From positions 25,420 through 89,419 of the forward strand of contig JAKUCV010002323.1 in assembly GCA_028386065.3 (NCBI GenBank): a stretch of 64,000 nucleotides of DNA, written 5' to 3'. The position numbers were made by a program, and so were the translations under genes. The DNA comes from Turnera subulata (lineage: Eukaryota; Streptophyta; Magnoliopsida; Malpighiales; Passifloraceae). The notes beneath the pieces were generated by a model. That model saw only the letters and a list, made by a program, of their open reading frames with translations, did not search any database and was not told the origin of the DNA. This document shows positions 1-11,757 of the stretch, piece after piece; the stretch's first letter is position 1; each line of letters opens with the position of its first letter.

Positions 1-541
1 ACGACTTTATTTGTTGCAATATCATACTTCTGCATATCACAATTAAATGTTTGTAATTGGTTTGCTTTTGTTAGGTAGTAACAAATTAAGCTCCGGTGAG
101 TTCTTTAAAGCACATGATCAGTTGTTGTAATCTTTATCTTCTGGAAAGCCTTTAAAAAGCATCCATGATCAGTCTTATAATTCTTAAAATTCATAAATGC
201 ACACAACATTACAGATTTTCCAAAAAAAAAAAACCCAAACTAATAGGATAATCTTTTTTGGTCATATTTGGACAATTATATATGCAATCAAAGCAAACCT
301 ACAAAACTGAGTCCAATCATATCAACAAATCCCATAAAAACCTACCAACTGAAAGCCGGGCAACCCACGAAATTTCTAGATCAAAATTAATGCAATAGCC
401 GAATTAAAAGGGATACCAAATTCAACTTTGTACCTGGATTTCCCTGGCTAAATAATTCTATATATTTTACTGTTCCTAGTTATAAACAAAAGTCCACCTT
501 AAAAAAGAAATACTATATATATGAAGGAGAGGTAGTTCAAT
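1..541. repeat. Left end of duplicated F-box segment, copy A (non-coding)
   Basis: No gene is seen here. The sequence lies downstream of the minus-strand F-box pseudogene and is the left end of duplicated copy A. It matches 9688-9759 joined to 12268-12774 (copy B) at many points, for example the 'cacttctgcatatcac' and 'gttaggtagtaacaaa' strings. Copy A runs to about 8540 and is interrupted by the LINE at 1922-8305. Confidence 0.6.
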
Positions 542-1845
542 TCAATTTGCAGTGGGGCGAGGCAGTTGGTTGGAGCAAGTAGGCCAACCTTGTGGTGCAA
601 ACTGAAACACATTTTCGAAACAAGGAAAGATTTGATCATCAGCCAACCTCTGTCTAATTGCAGTAGTGTCCAGCATCTCAGCTTTCTTCGTCTGCAAATT
701 GCATGACAAAATCCGTCTTGGGTCATCCTCCGGAGATTGACGTCTATACAAATAAAAGTAGACCCTATCTTCAACGTTTGGGTCGAAACCCAACATTCTC
801 ACCCAATGGCCAAGCCTCAGAAAGTCCTGCAAGCCAACATCATCTCCGTCCAAATCTCTGAAACACATCTCTCTAACGAACCTCCATGTTCCCTTCTCGT
901 AGTCTTCTAGTTCCCAAACCTTGAAGAATCCATAAACGCCGGTATAGGGAGTGTACTCCAGAAACCTGAGAGAGCCCTTACACTCTCCAAAAGAGGTGTA
1001 TCTGTCTGATGCGTAACGCGTTCTAATCTTACGGCATCTCTTGGGCTCAAAAGGATTGTACGCCATTCAAGCCCTTGAGAAGCAAGATGCCATTCCAGCA
1101 AAATATATTATTATATGATAAATTCTCCACGTCAAAGAAGTTGCCTTTGAAACCTGGATCTAGTGGGGATTCTATCTCTTCCCATTTGTTTGTCTCTGAA
1201 GAAAAAACCTCGGCTACCAACCAACTTTCTCCTGCATCAGGAAACCTCACCACCCTGTAATTACCAGTACTGCTCCAATTCTTGTCGTCATCACACACAA
1301 AACCTACAGGTACTATTGTCCTGTTAAAGTATTTGCGAGGAAAGGGTGGTGGAAGGGGCAACCCACTCCCTTGTTAGTGGATTGCATATGTAATACACTC
1401 TTGGTTCTTTTGATGATGCCAGCTGGTTTTTGCCTATTGCGTGGCACAGAAGCAAACCATTACAGGTTGCAGCAATTCGAACAGTACCGGAACAAGGGAG
1501 AAAATCCAAGTTGAATGATGTGTGGCATTCGGCGGGTGGATTAATGGATTTGGAAACTACGTGGTTGATGATGTTGTACTCGCTGTCCTTGGGTTGGATC
1601 CTGAGGTTGACGATGAGGAAAAAGAGTCTTCTTCTATTGCAGTGTTGCTTCCAGAGACCGTGGAAGATTGGGTTGGAGATCAAGGAGTTTCATCGCTTGC
1701 ACACCGACTTACATTGAAACGCAAATTTAGGAGAGGGGCATGCTCTGCAGAGAATTTCCATCAACAGATCATCGTCCATGTCCTCCATACTTGACCTAAT
1801 TCGCTTATTCGTCGGTGTTGAAGATTTTTCATCTTCAGGTGTCAT
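542..1845 (-). pseudogene. F-box/FBA protein pseudogene, copy A
   Basis: F-box proteins are substrate adaptors of SCF ubiquitin ligases. The start used is the ATG at 1845-1843 (MTPEDEK). An F-box follows (DDLLMEILCRACPSPKF...SVCKR), then an F-box-associated domain with TCNGLLLC, YICNPLTREW, FSSETNKWEEIES and the MAYNPFEPKRC/YTSFGECKGS C-terminal part. Three lesions are visible against copy B: the Trp codon after CKR is TGA (1690-1692), a one-base frameshift lies near 1360, and about 14 bp are missing near 1065, again shifting frame. The longest undamaged stretch is 542-1066. The gene is very probably non-functional unless these are assembly errors. The L1 element sits about 65 bp upstream of the start codon, in the leader. 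Confidence 0.85.
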
Positions 1846-2530
1846 GGTTTTTCTACAGTGCAAATTAAAGGGCTTAGCTACAACTATATATATGGGGATT
1901 GGAAGGGAAGGCTGAGTTAAGGGTTTGTTTGTCTTGTTTGTGCACACAGATTTCAAGATTCAAATATAGCAATATGGAAAGCTGTGCTATACTATAAGCA
2001 ATCAGCCACCGCCATGTTGTCTCCCGCCGTTCTATCCCATGCTCACCCATCTCCCCCGGCCTCACCTTCAGGTACCAACCACCACCACAACCACCACCAC
2101 TATGTACTACTGCTCCCCAACAACAGCGTCAGAATACCCATACAAACCTGATTGGTGCTCAACCTTCATCCACAAACTCTATAAACCTCCATTCTCAGTC
2201 TAACCCACCACTTTCATCGCTCCCATCACTACCCTCATTCCCACAAATCCTACCGACGCACCAATACCATGTCCAGTCAGCTGAGCAGCCCACCTTGCCT
2301 TTGTATATACCACAACCTCAACACCCTATTCACACCGTCCCCATCCCTCAGAACTCAAATCCCCCCACCACTCTACAATGTCCCTCCCTGTTGCCAAACC
2401 ACACACCCCCAAACTCATCATCCCAGTCTAACCACCCACGCGCGAACCCCACACTCCCAAAGTCTCCCCCTATTATTTCTCCAGGTGGTCACGTAAGTAT
2501 ATTCAGACTGCAATTGACAACCTTCAGGCT

Positions 2531-4437
2531 GTGAGCATATATATTAAAAATATTCCGCAACGTTGGCTGCCAACAGATATCCATCTTGTGTTGTCGAAGT
2601 ATGGGGATATCCTAGATGTTTTCGTCCCAAGGAAACTAAACAAAAAAGGGGCTCGCTTTGCTTTTGTCCGTTTCAAGAACAACTTGGATTTTGAGAGTAT
2701 TATCCGCAATATCAGCTCCCTGCGTGTGGACGGGTCTACTCTTATTGTGAGTATTGCTAGGAAAAGGAGGACGGTCATTGATAACGCTACCCTTAAACCC
2801 TATAGTGGGGTAACGAGGGTCTGCGTGTCTCCAAATCCAAATCTTTCTCTGATATTGTTAGGGCCCCTGCTGGTCAAGGTCTTCCCACCGCCGCTCCCAC
2901 GCTGTCGCGGCCATACCCGGTATAGGCATATATCCCGACGGACCAGTCATTGCCCTGGCTCCGACGTAGTGTTTTCACAGTCCTGAAATCCCCCCTGCCC
3001 ATCTCCAAGCTCAGGGACGCCTTTCAAACCTTTCGACTAAGGATCCTCCCACTAGGGGGCGTCTCTTTTATTTTCAGATTTGAAAATACTAATGACATGT
3101 TGGATTTTCTTGATAATAAGCCAGAACTAGTTGATTATCTGTTTAATGTATTTAGAGCTTGGCAGGATGGTGATTGCACTACCGATCGCTTGTGTTGGAT
3201 CTTAATCAAAGGGGCTCCACCTCAAGTCTGGACTTGGGAATTCTTTCAATTGGTCTCAAAAAGGTTTGGATATATGGTTGACTGGAGCCCAGAAACTAAG
3301 AGCAAGGATCGCTTAGACATGGCTGAAATTCTAATTCTTACTCACAGCAAGAAGTTCATAGATGCAGTGATTAACATCAAGATCGATGACATGGACTATG
3401 AGATTGGGGTTGCAGAGTCTCAATACGACCCTCTTGATTGGGAATGGTCCACTTTGCAGTCTACCCACGATGTTTTTTCTTCTACGCCGGCGGTGGAGAA
3501 TCCGGCCAACTCCGAGATTCCCAATGCTGATCACACCGAAGAGACAAGTGCACAGACCCCAGCGAACACAACCCACGCTTCCTCGGGTTCCGAGGATTGT
3601 TTCAACTTGAGACCCATTATCAACAAAGCCATCCAATTACCTGAGCTGTCACCAGTAGTTAATTTTCCTCACGCCTCACCCACCTCGTGTACCACCACAT
3701 CTGAATTGTCAGCCCCCATGCCTTGTACTGACAACCCTGCCAGTAACCACTACACTACCACACCTGACCCCACCCATGAGCCCAACCATAGCCACGAGCC
3801 CAACCATAAGACACCGCCTGCATCATACTCTCACTTTAGTCCAAATCCTGTCCATGATATTACACCATCCCAGCCCAATTTTATCAGCACACAATCCTTA
3901 CCCATTGTCCCATACCCGATTACACCATCAACACAAAACTCGACTTTTATTAGTCCAATCCCATTCAAACAACAGTTCCTTGAAGGCGAAGCCTCTTCTT
4001 CTAACTTCTCCAGGGTGTCACGCTCTATCTCATCATAGAGTAATGGGTGCTTCCCTTTACACGATGATTATATACAAGTCATTATACAACGAGAGGTTGA
4101 GCAGAAAGTGATTGCAGCCTTGCAAAGGTTAGACCCTAAGAACAAGAAAAAAGTGAAGTTCCTATCGGCCAAAGGAAGTATCCTGTCAGTCCCAGAGAGC
4201 CTTGAATTTGAGCCGGACTCCTTGATCTGCCGAGGTAATAAAAGAGCTAATCTAGATGAAGCATTGACCTCTACAACACTTGTCTCCTTCAACTCCATTG
4301 AAGTCCAGCAAACAAACAATTTGGCCGACCTCATCGGATGGGACAGAAGCAATATCGTGGTTGAAACTGACAAGTTAGTTGGGGACCTGGTAGAAAAAGA
4401 GGCCATCGATTGGGTGCGATCTTGCACTGAGGATTAG
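2531..4437 (+). pseudogene. LINE ORF1 (RRM / gag-like RNA-binding protein), broken
   Basis: ORF1p of plant L1 elements binds element RNA. The first part (2531-2986) is an RNA recognition motif with an RNP2-like IYIKNIPQRW and RNP1-like GARFAFVRF. A second frame (2950-4038) carries a DUF4283-like gag segment (GGVSFIFRFENTNDMLDFL, then APPQVWTWEFFQLVSKRFG) followed by a long Pro/Thr/Ser/His-rich linker. A third frame (4108-4437) holds the basic C-terminal region with LDPKNKKKVKFL. At least two frame breaks (about 2960 and 4040) stop it being one protein. Confidence 0.75.
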
Positions 4438-4544
4438 TTTCTGATTGTCCGCTATTTGCGTGTTTCCATTTATTTATGATCAGTTTCATATCATGAAACG
4501 TAAGAGGGGTCTGCTCCTCTAGCAAACAATCCCAGGTAGCTCGA

Positions 4545-7500
4545 TTGGTCTCTCAGTATCAAGCGTGTTTTCTCTTTCTCAGCGAGACAAAGTGCAGTGG
4601 TGTTACCCTTCCATTATGTCATAAAATTTGGGGGCGAGGCAACATAGATTCTCTATCGGTGGATGCCATAGGTCTTGCTGGTGGCCTTATTCTCATATGG
4701 GACTGTGATATTTTCAAACTCACTAACAGTCGTACCTCTGATTATTGGATTGTGGTAGAAGGGATACTTTTAAGCGTGGGAAAGTCGGTGACAATATGTG
4801 GAGTTTATGGTCCCCCTACCATTGAAATGAGGGAACAACTATTTGATGGTATTTTGCAATCAAAACAGTTCTATCCTCACCCGTGGCTCCTTCTGGGAGA
4901 TTTTAATGAGACTCTTCAGGCTTCAGACAGAAAGAGTGGAAGACTATATAAGAGGGGTGCAATGGATTTTCAGAGAATGGTTAATGGGATGGACCTGTTG
5001 GAGTTTGATCTGAAGGATCGACTGTACACATGGGGAAACTACAGACCCGCCAGCCGCATTGATCGAATTTTTGCTGAGCCAGAATAGTGCATCAAATTCC
5101 TGCATCTAAGTCTAAAATCGGGGAGCAAGATGGGTTCCGACCACTGCCCTCTCTTCCTTTATCAAGATCTCGTTGTAGGGGGACACAGACCATTCAGATT
5201 TTTGGATGCATGGTGGGACCACCCAATGTTCATGGAGACTATTACACCTATGTGGGTAGAATGCTGTGAGCAATTTCCCTGAAAATTCACCCTTCTAAAA
5301 AAGCTTAGTATGATGAGGCGCCTCTTAGCCAAGTGGAACAAAGAGATCTTTGGTGACGTGAGCAAACGTATTGCAGACTTACAATCTGAGTTAGACACCT
5401 TGGACATGGCTGCGGATACGAGAGAGCTCTCCAAAACAGAAATGGATAGAGTAAAGGACCTGAAGTTGGAAATTAAAACCAAGGCCAAACAGCTCGAAGT
5501 TATCTGGCGACAAAAAGCACGCACCAAATGGTGCAAGATTGGCGATCGTAACTCCAGATTCTTCCACCTTTCTGCATGTAACCGCGGACGCCAAAATCGC
5601 ATCCACTCGATGTTAATTGATGGCGTGGAGGTGAGGGGACAGGAACCGTTAAAAGAGGCAGCAAAAATTCACTTTGCTGATCTATACTCTAAAACTGGCC
5701 ACGTTAGACCATCCATTGGATCAATAAATTTCCGCCATCTCAATTCTAATACAGCCGCAGAGTTGGAGGTGCCTTTCACTATGGAAGAATTAAAGACGGC
5801 TGTCTGGGATTGTAACAGTTTCAAGGCCCCAAAACCGGACGGATTCAACTTTTCTTTTTATAAGAAATGTTGGAACCTCGTCAAGCAGGATATATTTGAC
5901 TTGGTGTCTGAGTTCTACGAATCAGCCAAGCTACCAAAGGGGTCAAATTTAGCTTTTATCACTCTAGTGGCCAAGAAGTGGAAGCTACATCCTTTGATGA
6001 TTATAGACCAATTACTTTAGTAAATGTTCTCTATAAAATTATTTCAAAACTTCTCGCCAACAGGCTTACAAGAGTTGCTCCCTCTCTTGTGGGCCCTCAA
6101 CAAACTGGTTTCATCAAAGGCAGAAGTATTATGGATTGTGCACTTCTTGCCAACGAAACTATTCATAGCCTTAAAAAACTCAAGCAGGAGGCGGTTGTTT
6201 GGAAATTAAATTTCAAGAAAGCCTATGATTCTGTTTACTGGAAATTTTTGTTGGACGTGTTACAATCTATGGGCTTTGGATTGAAATGGAGGAATTGGAT
6301 TATGCAGTGCTTATCTTCCTCGTCTCTAGCTGTTCTTATTAATGGATCACCATCACAAGAATTCGAAATGGGTAAGGGACTAAAGCAGGGTGATCCATTA
6401 TCCCCATTACTTTCTGTGCTAGCTGCTGAGTGCCTACCAAATATCATTGAGAAAGCCATCTCCCTTGGGTATGTACACCCGATTTCTATCCATAACTTAT
6501 CCATCTCTATTTTGTAGTATGCAGATGATACAATCTTATTTTCTCCTGCGGACCTTCAATCCTTACTTAACCTGAAAAGATGCTTAAGAATATTTGAGGC
6601 CATGTCGGGATTGCCGATTAATTTTCACAAAAGCAGTGTCATTGGGATTGGACTGAGGCAGAGGCAGGTGGAGGAATTTGCAGGCATGCTTCACAACAAG
6701 TCGGAGTCATTACCATTCAAATATCTTGGATTTCCCCTTGGTGCGAATATGAAGAACTGTTCGGCTTGGAAACCTGTGGTGGATAAATTTCAGAACAAAT
6801 TAAATGGTTGGAGAGGTAAGTTCCTTTCTCTGGGGGAAGAGTCACTCTGATAAAATCAGTCTTAAGTGGCCTGCCATTGTACTTTATGTCCCTATTTCAA
6901 GCCCCTGTCACTGTGATTAAAAGGATAACTAGTATTCAAAGAAGATTTTTCTGGGGTAGCTTGGATAAATCAAGAAAAGCATGTTTTGTGGCGTGGAAAC
7001 ACATTGCCAAGCCAAAGGAGTTAGGGGGGATGGGAATTTTAGACCTAACAATTATGAATCAGTCACTGCTTTATAAATGGCTTTGGTCCTTCACATCCTG
7101 AGAAGCAGGTTTGGAAGGATCTTGTAAGAAATAAATGCCTTGACAACAGTACCATGCTGACTCCTAAGTTCTGCCTTGACAAGGCATCTATTACATGGCG
7201 CAACATTGTGAGATCAGGAAGTGAAAATAGTCAGTCTTCAGTGCCGCTATCAAAAGGTTCTTGCATATCTGTGGGTAATGGCAACAGGGTTTCCTTTTGG
7301 AAGGATGATTGGACCTCCCAAGGTGCTTTCGTTGATCTTTTCTCTAGATTATTCTCAATCTCTAGCTGTCAGAATTCCTCAGTCTCACAATGTTTGGAGT
7401 TGAATCCCGAGCAACCTTGCTGGGAATCTTCCTGGTGCAGACCAATGAGAGAGTGGGAGATGGAATGGGTCGTGAAGATTGATGACCTGATAGCTGGCAC

Positions 7501-8083
7501 AAATTTCACACCTTCACGAGAGGATTCTAGAATCTGGAAAGATGACAGAATTAGTGACAATTCAGTTAAGGGTGGAAGAGCACACATATTCTCACATCTG
7601 GGTCTCCAAAGATCAAAGCCTTTTACTTGGTTTTCTTTAGTGCCCTTTACAGTGGAATGTTGGTTATGGCTTGCACTTTATAATGGCCTTCCAACGTCGG
7701 ATAATCTTAGATACAGGGGCATAATTTCCTTAGCCGAATCCGTCTGTTGTTTTTGTAAATCTCATCTTGAGTCAAGAGACCACCTCCTCTTATTATGTCC
7801 TATCTCTTGGAAAATCTGGGGTAAGCTATGTAGCTGGTGGGGTGTATCTTGGTGTTCCCCAGCCACTCTCGAAGATTTTATGACCCAATGGCTTCTGCTG
7901 TCGCCGCACAACTGTAAGTCATCCTGGTTGATTATTTATAGCTACACTGAGAGCCCTGTGCATGGCTGGAGCGAAACCGGAGAATCTTTGAAAATAACGC
8001 TAATCCAGCTGACCGTATTTTGGACATGGCACTTCTTCATGCTACTTACTGGATCAGAGCTCTTCAACCTGGATTCCGTATAG
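4545..8083 (+). pseudogene. LINE ORF2 (APE-type endonuclease, reverse transcriptase, zf-RVT), broken
   Basis: ORF2p nicks target DNA and reverse-transcribes the element RNA. The endonuclease shows LFLSETK, ICGVYGPP and the catalytic LLGDFNE (GDFNE at 4896-4910). In a shifted frame the SDHCPLF motif follows near 5129. The reverse transcriptase shows FKKAYDSVYW (6214-6243), GLKQGDPLSPLL (about 6380) and YADD at 6518-6529, which is immediately preceded by an in-frame TAG. A zf-RVT domain (PFTWFSLVPF...CCFCK...HLLLLCP) lies at about 7620-7800. Several frameshifts and stops make this copy inactive. Confidence 0.85.
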
Positions 8084-8317
8084 TGCTAGCAGCGTCATAT
8101 CAAACGCAGAGACAGTCAAAAATTGGAAAGGCATAAGTCGAAAATTCAGTTTAATGGCTTAGAGTGGCTGGCTTTCCTGTAAATAGCTAGTGTGTTTAGT
8201 CTCATGCAGTGCTTCATGCATTCTCTCTGCTTTGTACGTATTCCATTTGTACCGTCGACAGAGCTCATATTCAATAAAGAATATCGTTTAGAATTAAAAA
8301 AAAAAGGCTGAGTTAAG

Positions 8318-8723
8318 AGTTAATAATAATTTGTTTTCTTGTTTCCTAGGAACTTACATCAATTAATAATTCAACATTCATACGTAGAGAAATCCGAATC
8401 CTAATCGGGGAGCGGTTATTACTTAATTGGGGTGCAAGTCAGGTGGGCCAAAACTTGTGCCCGACTTCAAACACAACTGGACATCCCTGCTATTTTATGC
8501 ATCAACAAAACCTAATTCAGCTAGAAAAATATCGGCTTGATTAATAAATATGGGACTTATCTTTTTCCTATTTTATATTGCGAGGATTCTGCACAAATTA
8601 TTCGTTTCGACCATAATATTAATGGCCTTTTTATTCTTTCATTTTTTTTTTGCTCCTTCCCGGATCCCGTATCCCGCCAAATCCGTCGAAACTGCAACTC
8701 TTGGAGTCTCAGGTACATGACCA
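8318..8723. other. F-box copy A upstream flank; no gene
   Basis: From 8318 to about 8540 this is the upstream flank of F-box copy A, matching 13876-14026 joined to 14657-14736 of copy B (shared 'ttaataataatttg', 'gaatcctaatcgggga', 'catcaacaaaacct'). From 8540 to the SINE nothing recognisable is seen. Confidence 0.5.
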
Positions 8724-8731
8724 CATTCACA

Positions 8732-8925
8732 CTTTTTTTGTTTTTCCATTCGGTTTCCGGAGCTTTGCCCCAAACTAATCTGGGTTCGATCCCGGTCGCA
8801 CACCTTGGGTATGGTGGGTGAGTCTCCTAATAGGAATTTTTTTTGCGTACATGAAGACTTGAACCCGAAACCCCGCTTAAGAGGAACCAAAGTCGCCCAC
8901 TTGCGCCAACCCCACATTAGTACCT
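8732..8925 (-). mobile_element. tRNA-derived SINE
   Basis: Read on the minus strand this about 194-bp element has a pol III A-box (TGGCGCAAGTGG, 8897-8908) and a B-box-like GGTTCAAGTCT (8855-8865) with starts 43 bp apart, as in tRNA genes. It ends in an A-rich tail (plus-strand ctttttttgtttttcc, about 8732-8747). An 8-bp direct repeat, cattcaca, flanks it at 8724-8731 and 8926-8933. Diverged relatives lie at 15272-15545, 32680-32790 and 39830-39955. The family was not identified. Confidence 0.65.
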
Positions 8926-8933
8926 CATTCACA

Positions 8934-9687
8934 GGTTACTCATAACATCCAATGTTTTGAACAAACATATATATATATATATAATTTCTACCTAACACAG
9001 ATACCCAACCCAACAGAAATAAAGCCTAAATGAATGAACTAGCAATTAAACATTAATCTGACACTATAATACGAAAACAGGTCTACATAACTGATATGGC
9101 ACTAAAAACTTGTCATATCAAAAAATTTCAGCTAGATTCTGGTGGAATTAATATGCTCTATCTGATTGTTAATTCCTAGGGGATTGGACGAGGCCATAGG
9201 AGTGAGGCCATTGGCCATATATTCTCCTTGTCTACCTAAGCTTATTCCATTTTTCGTGGATATCAAAATATCAAGGTAAAGCTTAGAAGAAACCCCATTG
9301 AGAAAACTAGCAAAGATCAAAAACTCATTAACTACACCAAATAAAACAGCACTAAGCAACACTACAAATGGTTGATTCTTAACCAAAAAGAAACAAACTA
9401 GGGATGCATGATACGCACTTCAAATTGTTGCCAAATTTTGATGTAAACTCTTACAGGATCAATTCGACCCCTTCTTTATTTTCTGGTGGTTCTAATTTAC
9501 TGCTTATGTAACATACAATCTTTTCCACAATGTTGGTAAAGCTAGGAACCCTAGTAGCAGTATATTCGTTCTCTTATCAGTAACTACTATCACTACTTCA
9601 GTTCACGGTACATTGAAGATTTTATAGTTCAATATTTTCTGCCTCTTTCTTAGGGCAACACAATGCTGCGGTTTCTACTTTTCAGAA
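8934..9687. other. Intergenic spacer, no gene recognised
   Basis: This AT-rich sequence lies between the SINE and F-box copy B. It contains a short (ta)n run at about 8970-8983. An 84-codon minus-strand open frame (9132-9386) has no recognisable domain or supporting context. Confidence 0.5.
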
Positions 9688-9759
9688 TTTGTTGCAATAT
9701 CACACTTCTGCATATCACATTTAAATGTTTCCCGGCCATTGCTTTGCTTTTGTACATGT

Positions 9760-10275
9760 TGTTAGGTGTGGGCTGAATTGTTTTGGTCAAAGAAGCCACC
9801 ATTGTTGAAAGGAAAAAAGAGAAGTCAAGGTTAGGCAAGAGTTTAGGCACCTACAATTGTTGAAAATTGATGAAGAACCATGCCTATATAAAGGCATGGT
9901 TTATGGCAAGCTAAACACATCCCACACAGAAGTAAAAAGAAGAGGAGAAGAGTGGGAGAGAGAGGGAGGAAGGAGAGAAGGTAAAGTTTAGTCCTTCTAA
10001 ATTTAGGAAGAAGAAGTTTAGTCCTTCTAAGTTTCAGAAGTGACAATATAGTCCCTCTCGTTTAGGAGTGACAAAATAGTGAGGAAAAATACTTTGGGGG
10101 TATTTTTGGGGAAACACTTTTGTGGGTAGATTTTATTGAGAGGTTCTTTTGTATTAATATTTTATATTAGTGGAAGATTTGAAGTCCGTGGACGTAGGCA
10201 AGATTAAGGCCGAACCACGTTAAAATCTTTGTGTCTCCTTTTATTTTCGCGAATCTTTTGCGGTTATTCCCAACA
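9760..10275 (+). repeat. 5' LTR of gag-only Copia element
   Basis: This is a 516-bp direct repeat of 11752-12267 with TG...CA ends. A TATA-like 'ctatataaagg' at 9882-9892 is a plausible core promoter. It is immediately followed by the primer-binding site. Confidence 0.93.
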
Positions 10276-10311
10276 AGTGGTAGCGGAGCACGGGTTCGAT
10301 AAAGATTCGCG

Positions 10312-11757
10312 ATGGCGGTTTCGGGCACAAAGTTTGAGGTGGAGCAGTTTGATGGCAAGAAGGATTTTAGTCTCTGGCAAAGCAACATTAAAGATTTGTT
10401 GGTGCAGCAGGGGCTGATGAAGACGCTCTTTGGCAAGGAGAAAAAGCCAAAGGACATGAAGGATGAAGATTGGGAGGAGCTCGAGCAGCGAGCTGTCAGT
10501 ACCATCAGATTGACCCTTGCGCCAGATGTGAAGTATAGCGTGATGGACGAGACAAGTCCAGTGAAGCTGATGAAGACATTAGAAGATATTTATATGTCGA
10601 AGTCACCCACAAACCGATTGTTCATGAAGAAGGAGCTGTACCAGTTGAAGATGCAACAAGGTACCCATGTCGTAGATCACATCAACAGGTTCAATAAATT
10701 AATTAAGGAGCTGGCGAGTATCGATGTGACATATGAAGAAGAGGATAAAGCCCTGATGTTGTTGATGTCTCTTCCGCATTCGTATGATAATTTGAGGAAT
10801 TCACTATGTGTTGGGAAGCAGACTCTTTCAGTTGCAGATGTGACAGCAGTGCTAATGGAGAATTACAAGTTGAACCAGTCTAGCAGCGATACAGGTGAAG
10901 ATATCGCTGTAGCAGAAGGTAACCGTGGCAGGGGCCCGTCACGGACTAACAAATTTAGAAGAAATTCTAGGTCTGGTTCAAGAGGAAGAGTTGATTACGG
11001 AGATAAAGAGTGTTACTACTGTCACAAGAAGGGCCATATCCAATTTTATTGTGAGGAGATGAAGAAAGACATGGAAGAATTGAAGAGAAATCGCAAAAAG
11101 TCTGGTGAGACTGCGATTGTCGAAGAGGATTCGGATGGTGAACTCTTCTTGGTACAAGAAGCAAAAGGTGAGCACAAAGTTGAAGATTCGTGGATTTTGG
11201 ATTCTGCCTGTTCGTTTCATATCTGTGCAAATAAAGAATGGTTTAGCAGCTACAAGCCTTGCAGTGACGGAGAAGCAGTAGCGTTGGCAGATAACCATGA
11301 ATTAAAAATTCATGGTATTGGTAGTGTGAAGATTAAAATGCATGATGGATTCGTGAAGACTTTTGCAGATGTAAGGCACGTGCCGGAGCTTGGAAGAAAC
11401 TTAATTTCCCTTGGTAGACTTGATTCGAGAGGATGTGGCTTTTCTTCTCGAGGTGGAGTTTTGAAGGTTACCAAAGGCGCCTTGGTAATTATGAAGGGAG
11501 AATTGATGGAGAAGAATCTTTATAGGTTAATTGGAAGTGTAGTTAATAATAGTAAGAAGATCAAGGCTTATGCAGAGTCAGGTGGAAAGAAGAACATTGT
11601 TGCATCCAACAAGAGGAAGGTTGGTTTTGCAATGACGACTAGCAGCAGGGAAGATGGCCGCGCACCAGCATGTAGAACACCGAAGCAAATTTGGATGAAG
11701 AAAAATGAAGTTGTGAAGATCACCAAGTCCAATTCAGCCCAAGGTGGAGATTGTTAG
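10312..11757 (+). CDS. Copia-type Gag polyprotein (gag plus protease-like), intact 481 aa
   Basis: Gag of Copia elements packages element RNA into virus-like particles. Residues about 60-190 form the UBN2/gag-polypeptide region (NRLFMKKELYQLKM, LMLLMSLPHSYDNLR). An Arg/Gly/Ser-rich stretch follows, then a CCHC zinc knuckle, CYYCHKKGHIQFYC, at 234-247. A protease-like segment carries the aspartate motif WILDSACSFHIC (D297) and ends near LYRLIGSV. A basic tail of about 60 aa follows. The start ATG lies 37 bp after the 5' LTR. The stop TAG (11755-11757) lies inside the 3' LTR, so the frame crosses the polypurine tract. That indicates the pol region was deleted to the very end of the interior while the frame stayed open. 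Confidence 0.88.
   Translation: MAVSGTKFEVEQFDGKKDFSLWQSNIKDLLVQQGLMKTLFGKEKKPKDMKDEDWEELEQRAVSTIRLTLAPDVKYSVMDETSPVKLMKTLEDIYMSKSPTNRLFMKKELYQLKMQQGTHVVDHINRFNKLIKELASIDVTYEEEDKALMLLMSLPHSYDNLRNSLCVGKQTLSVADVTAVLMENYKLNQSSSDTGEDIAVAEGNRGRGPSRTNKFRRNSRSGSRGRVDYGDKECYYCHKKGHIQFYCEEMKKDMEELKRNRKKSGETAIVEEDSDGELFLVQEAKGEHKVEDSWILDSACSFHICANKEWFSSYKPCSDGEAVALADNHELKIHGIGSVKIKMHDGFVKTFADVRHVPELGRNLISLGRLDSRGCGFSSRGGVLKVTKGALVIMKGELMEKNLYRLIGSVVNNSKKIKAYAESGGKKNIVASNKRKVGFAMTTSSREDGRAPACRTPKQIWMKKNEVVKITKSNSAQGGDC

Larger units (their letters stand above)
1922..8305 (+). mobile_element. L1-type non-LTR retrotransposon (LINE), near full length, dead
   Basis: A plus-strand element of about 6.4 kb ends in AATAAA (8272-8277) and a poly-A tract (8296-8305). 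A 12-bp target-site duplication, ggctgagttaag, lies at 1910-1921 and 8306-8317. Copy B of the host segment lacks the insert at the equivalent place near 13875, a natural empty site. The 5' part (1922-2530) is a pyrimidine-rich untranslated leader. ORF1 (RRM plus gag-like) and ORF2 (endonuclease, reverse transcriptase, zf-RVT) follow, both broken by stops and frameshifts. The 5' end looks complete, which is unusual because most LINE copies are 5'-truncated. Confidence 0.92.

Noticed and set aside
9132..9386. 84-codon minus-strand frame with a hydrophobic N-terminus
   Set aside because: No domain, no relatives seen and no promoter or splice context.
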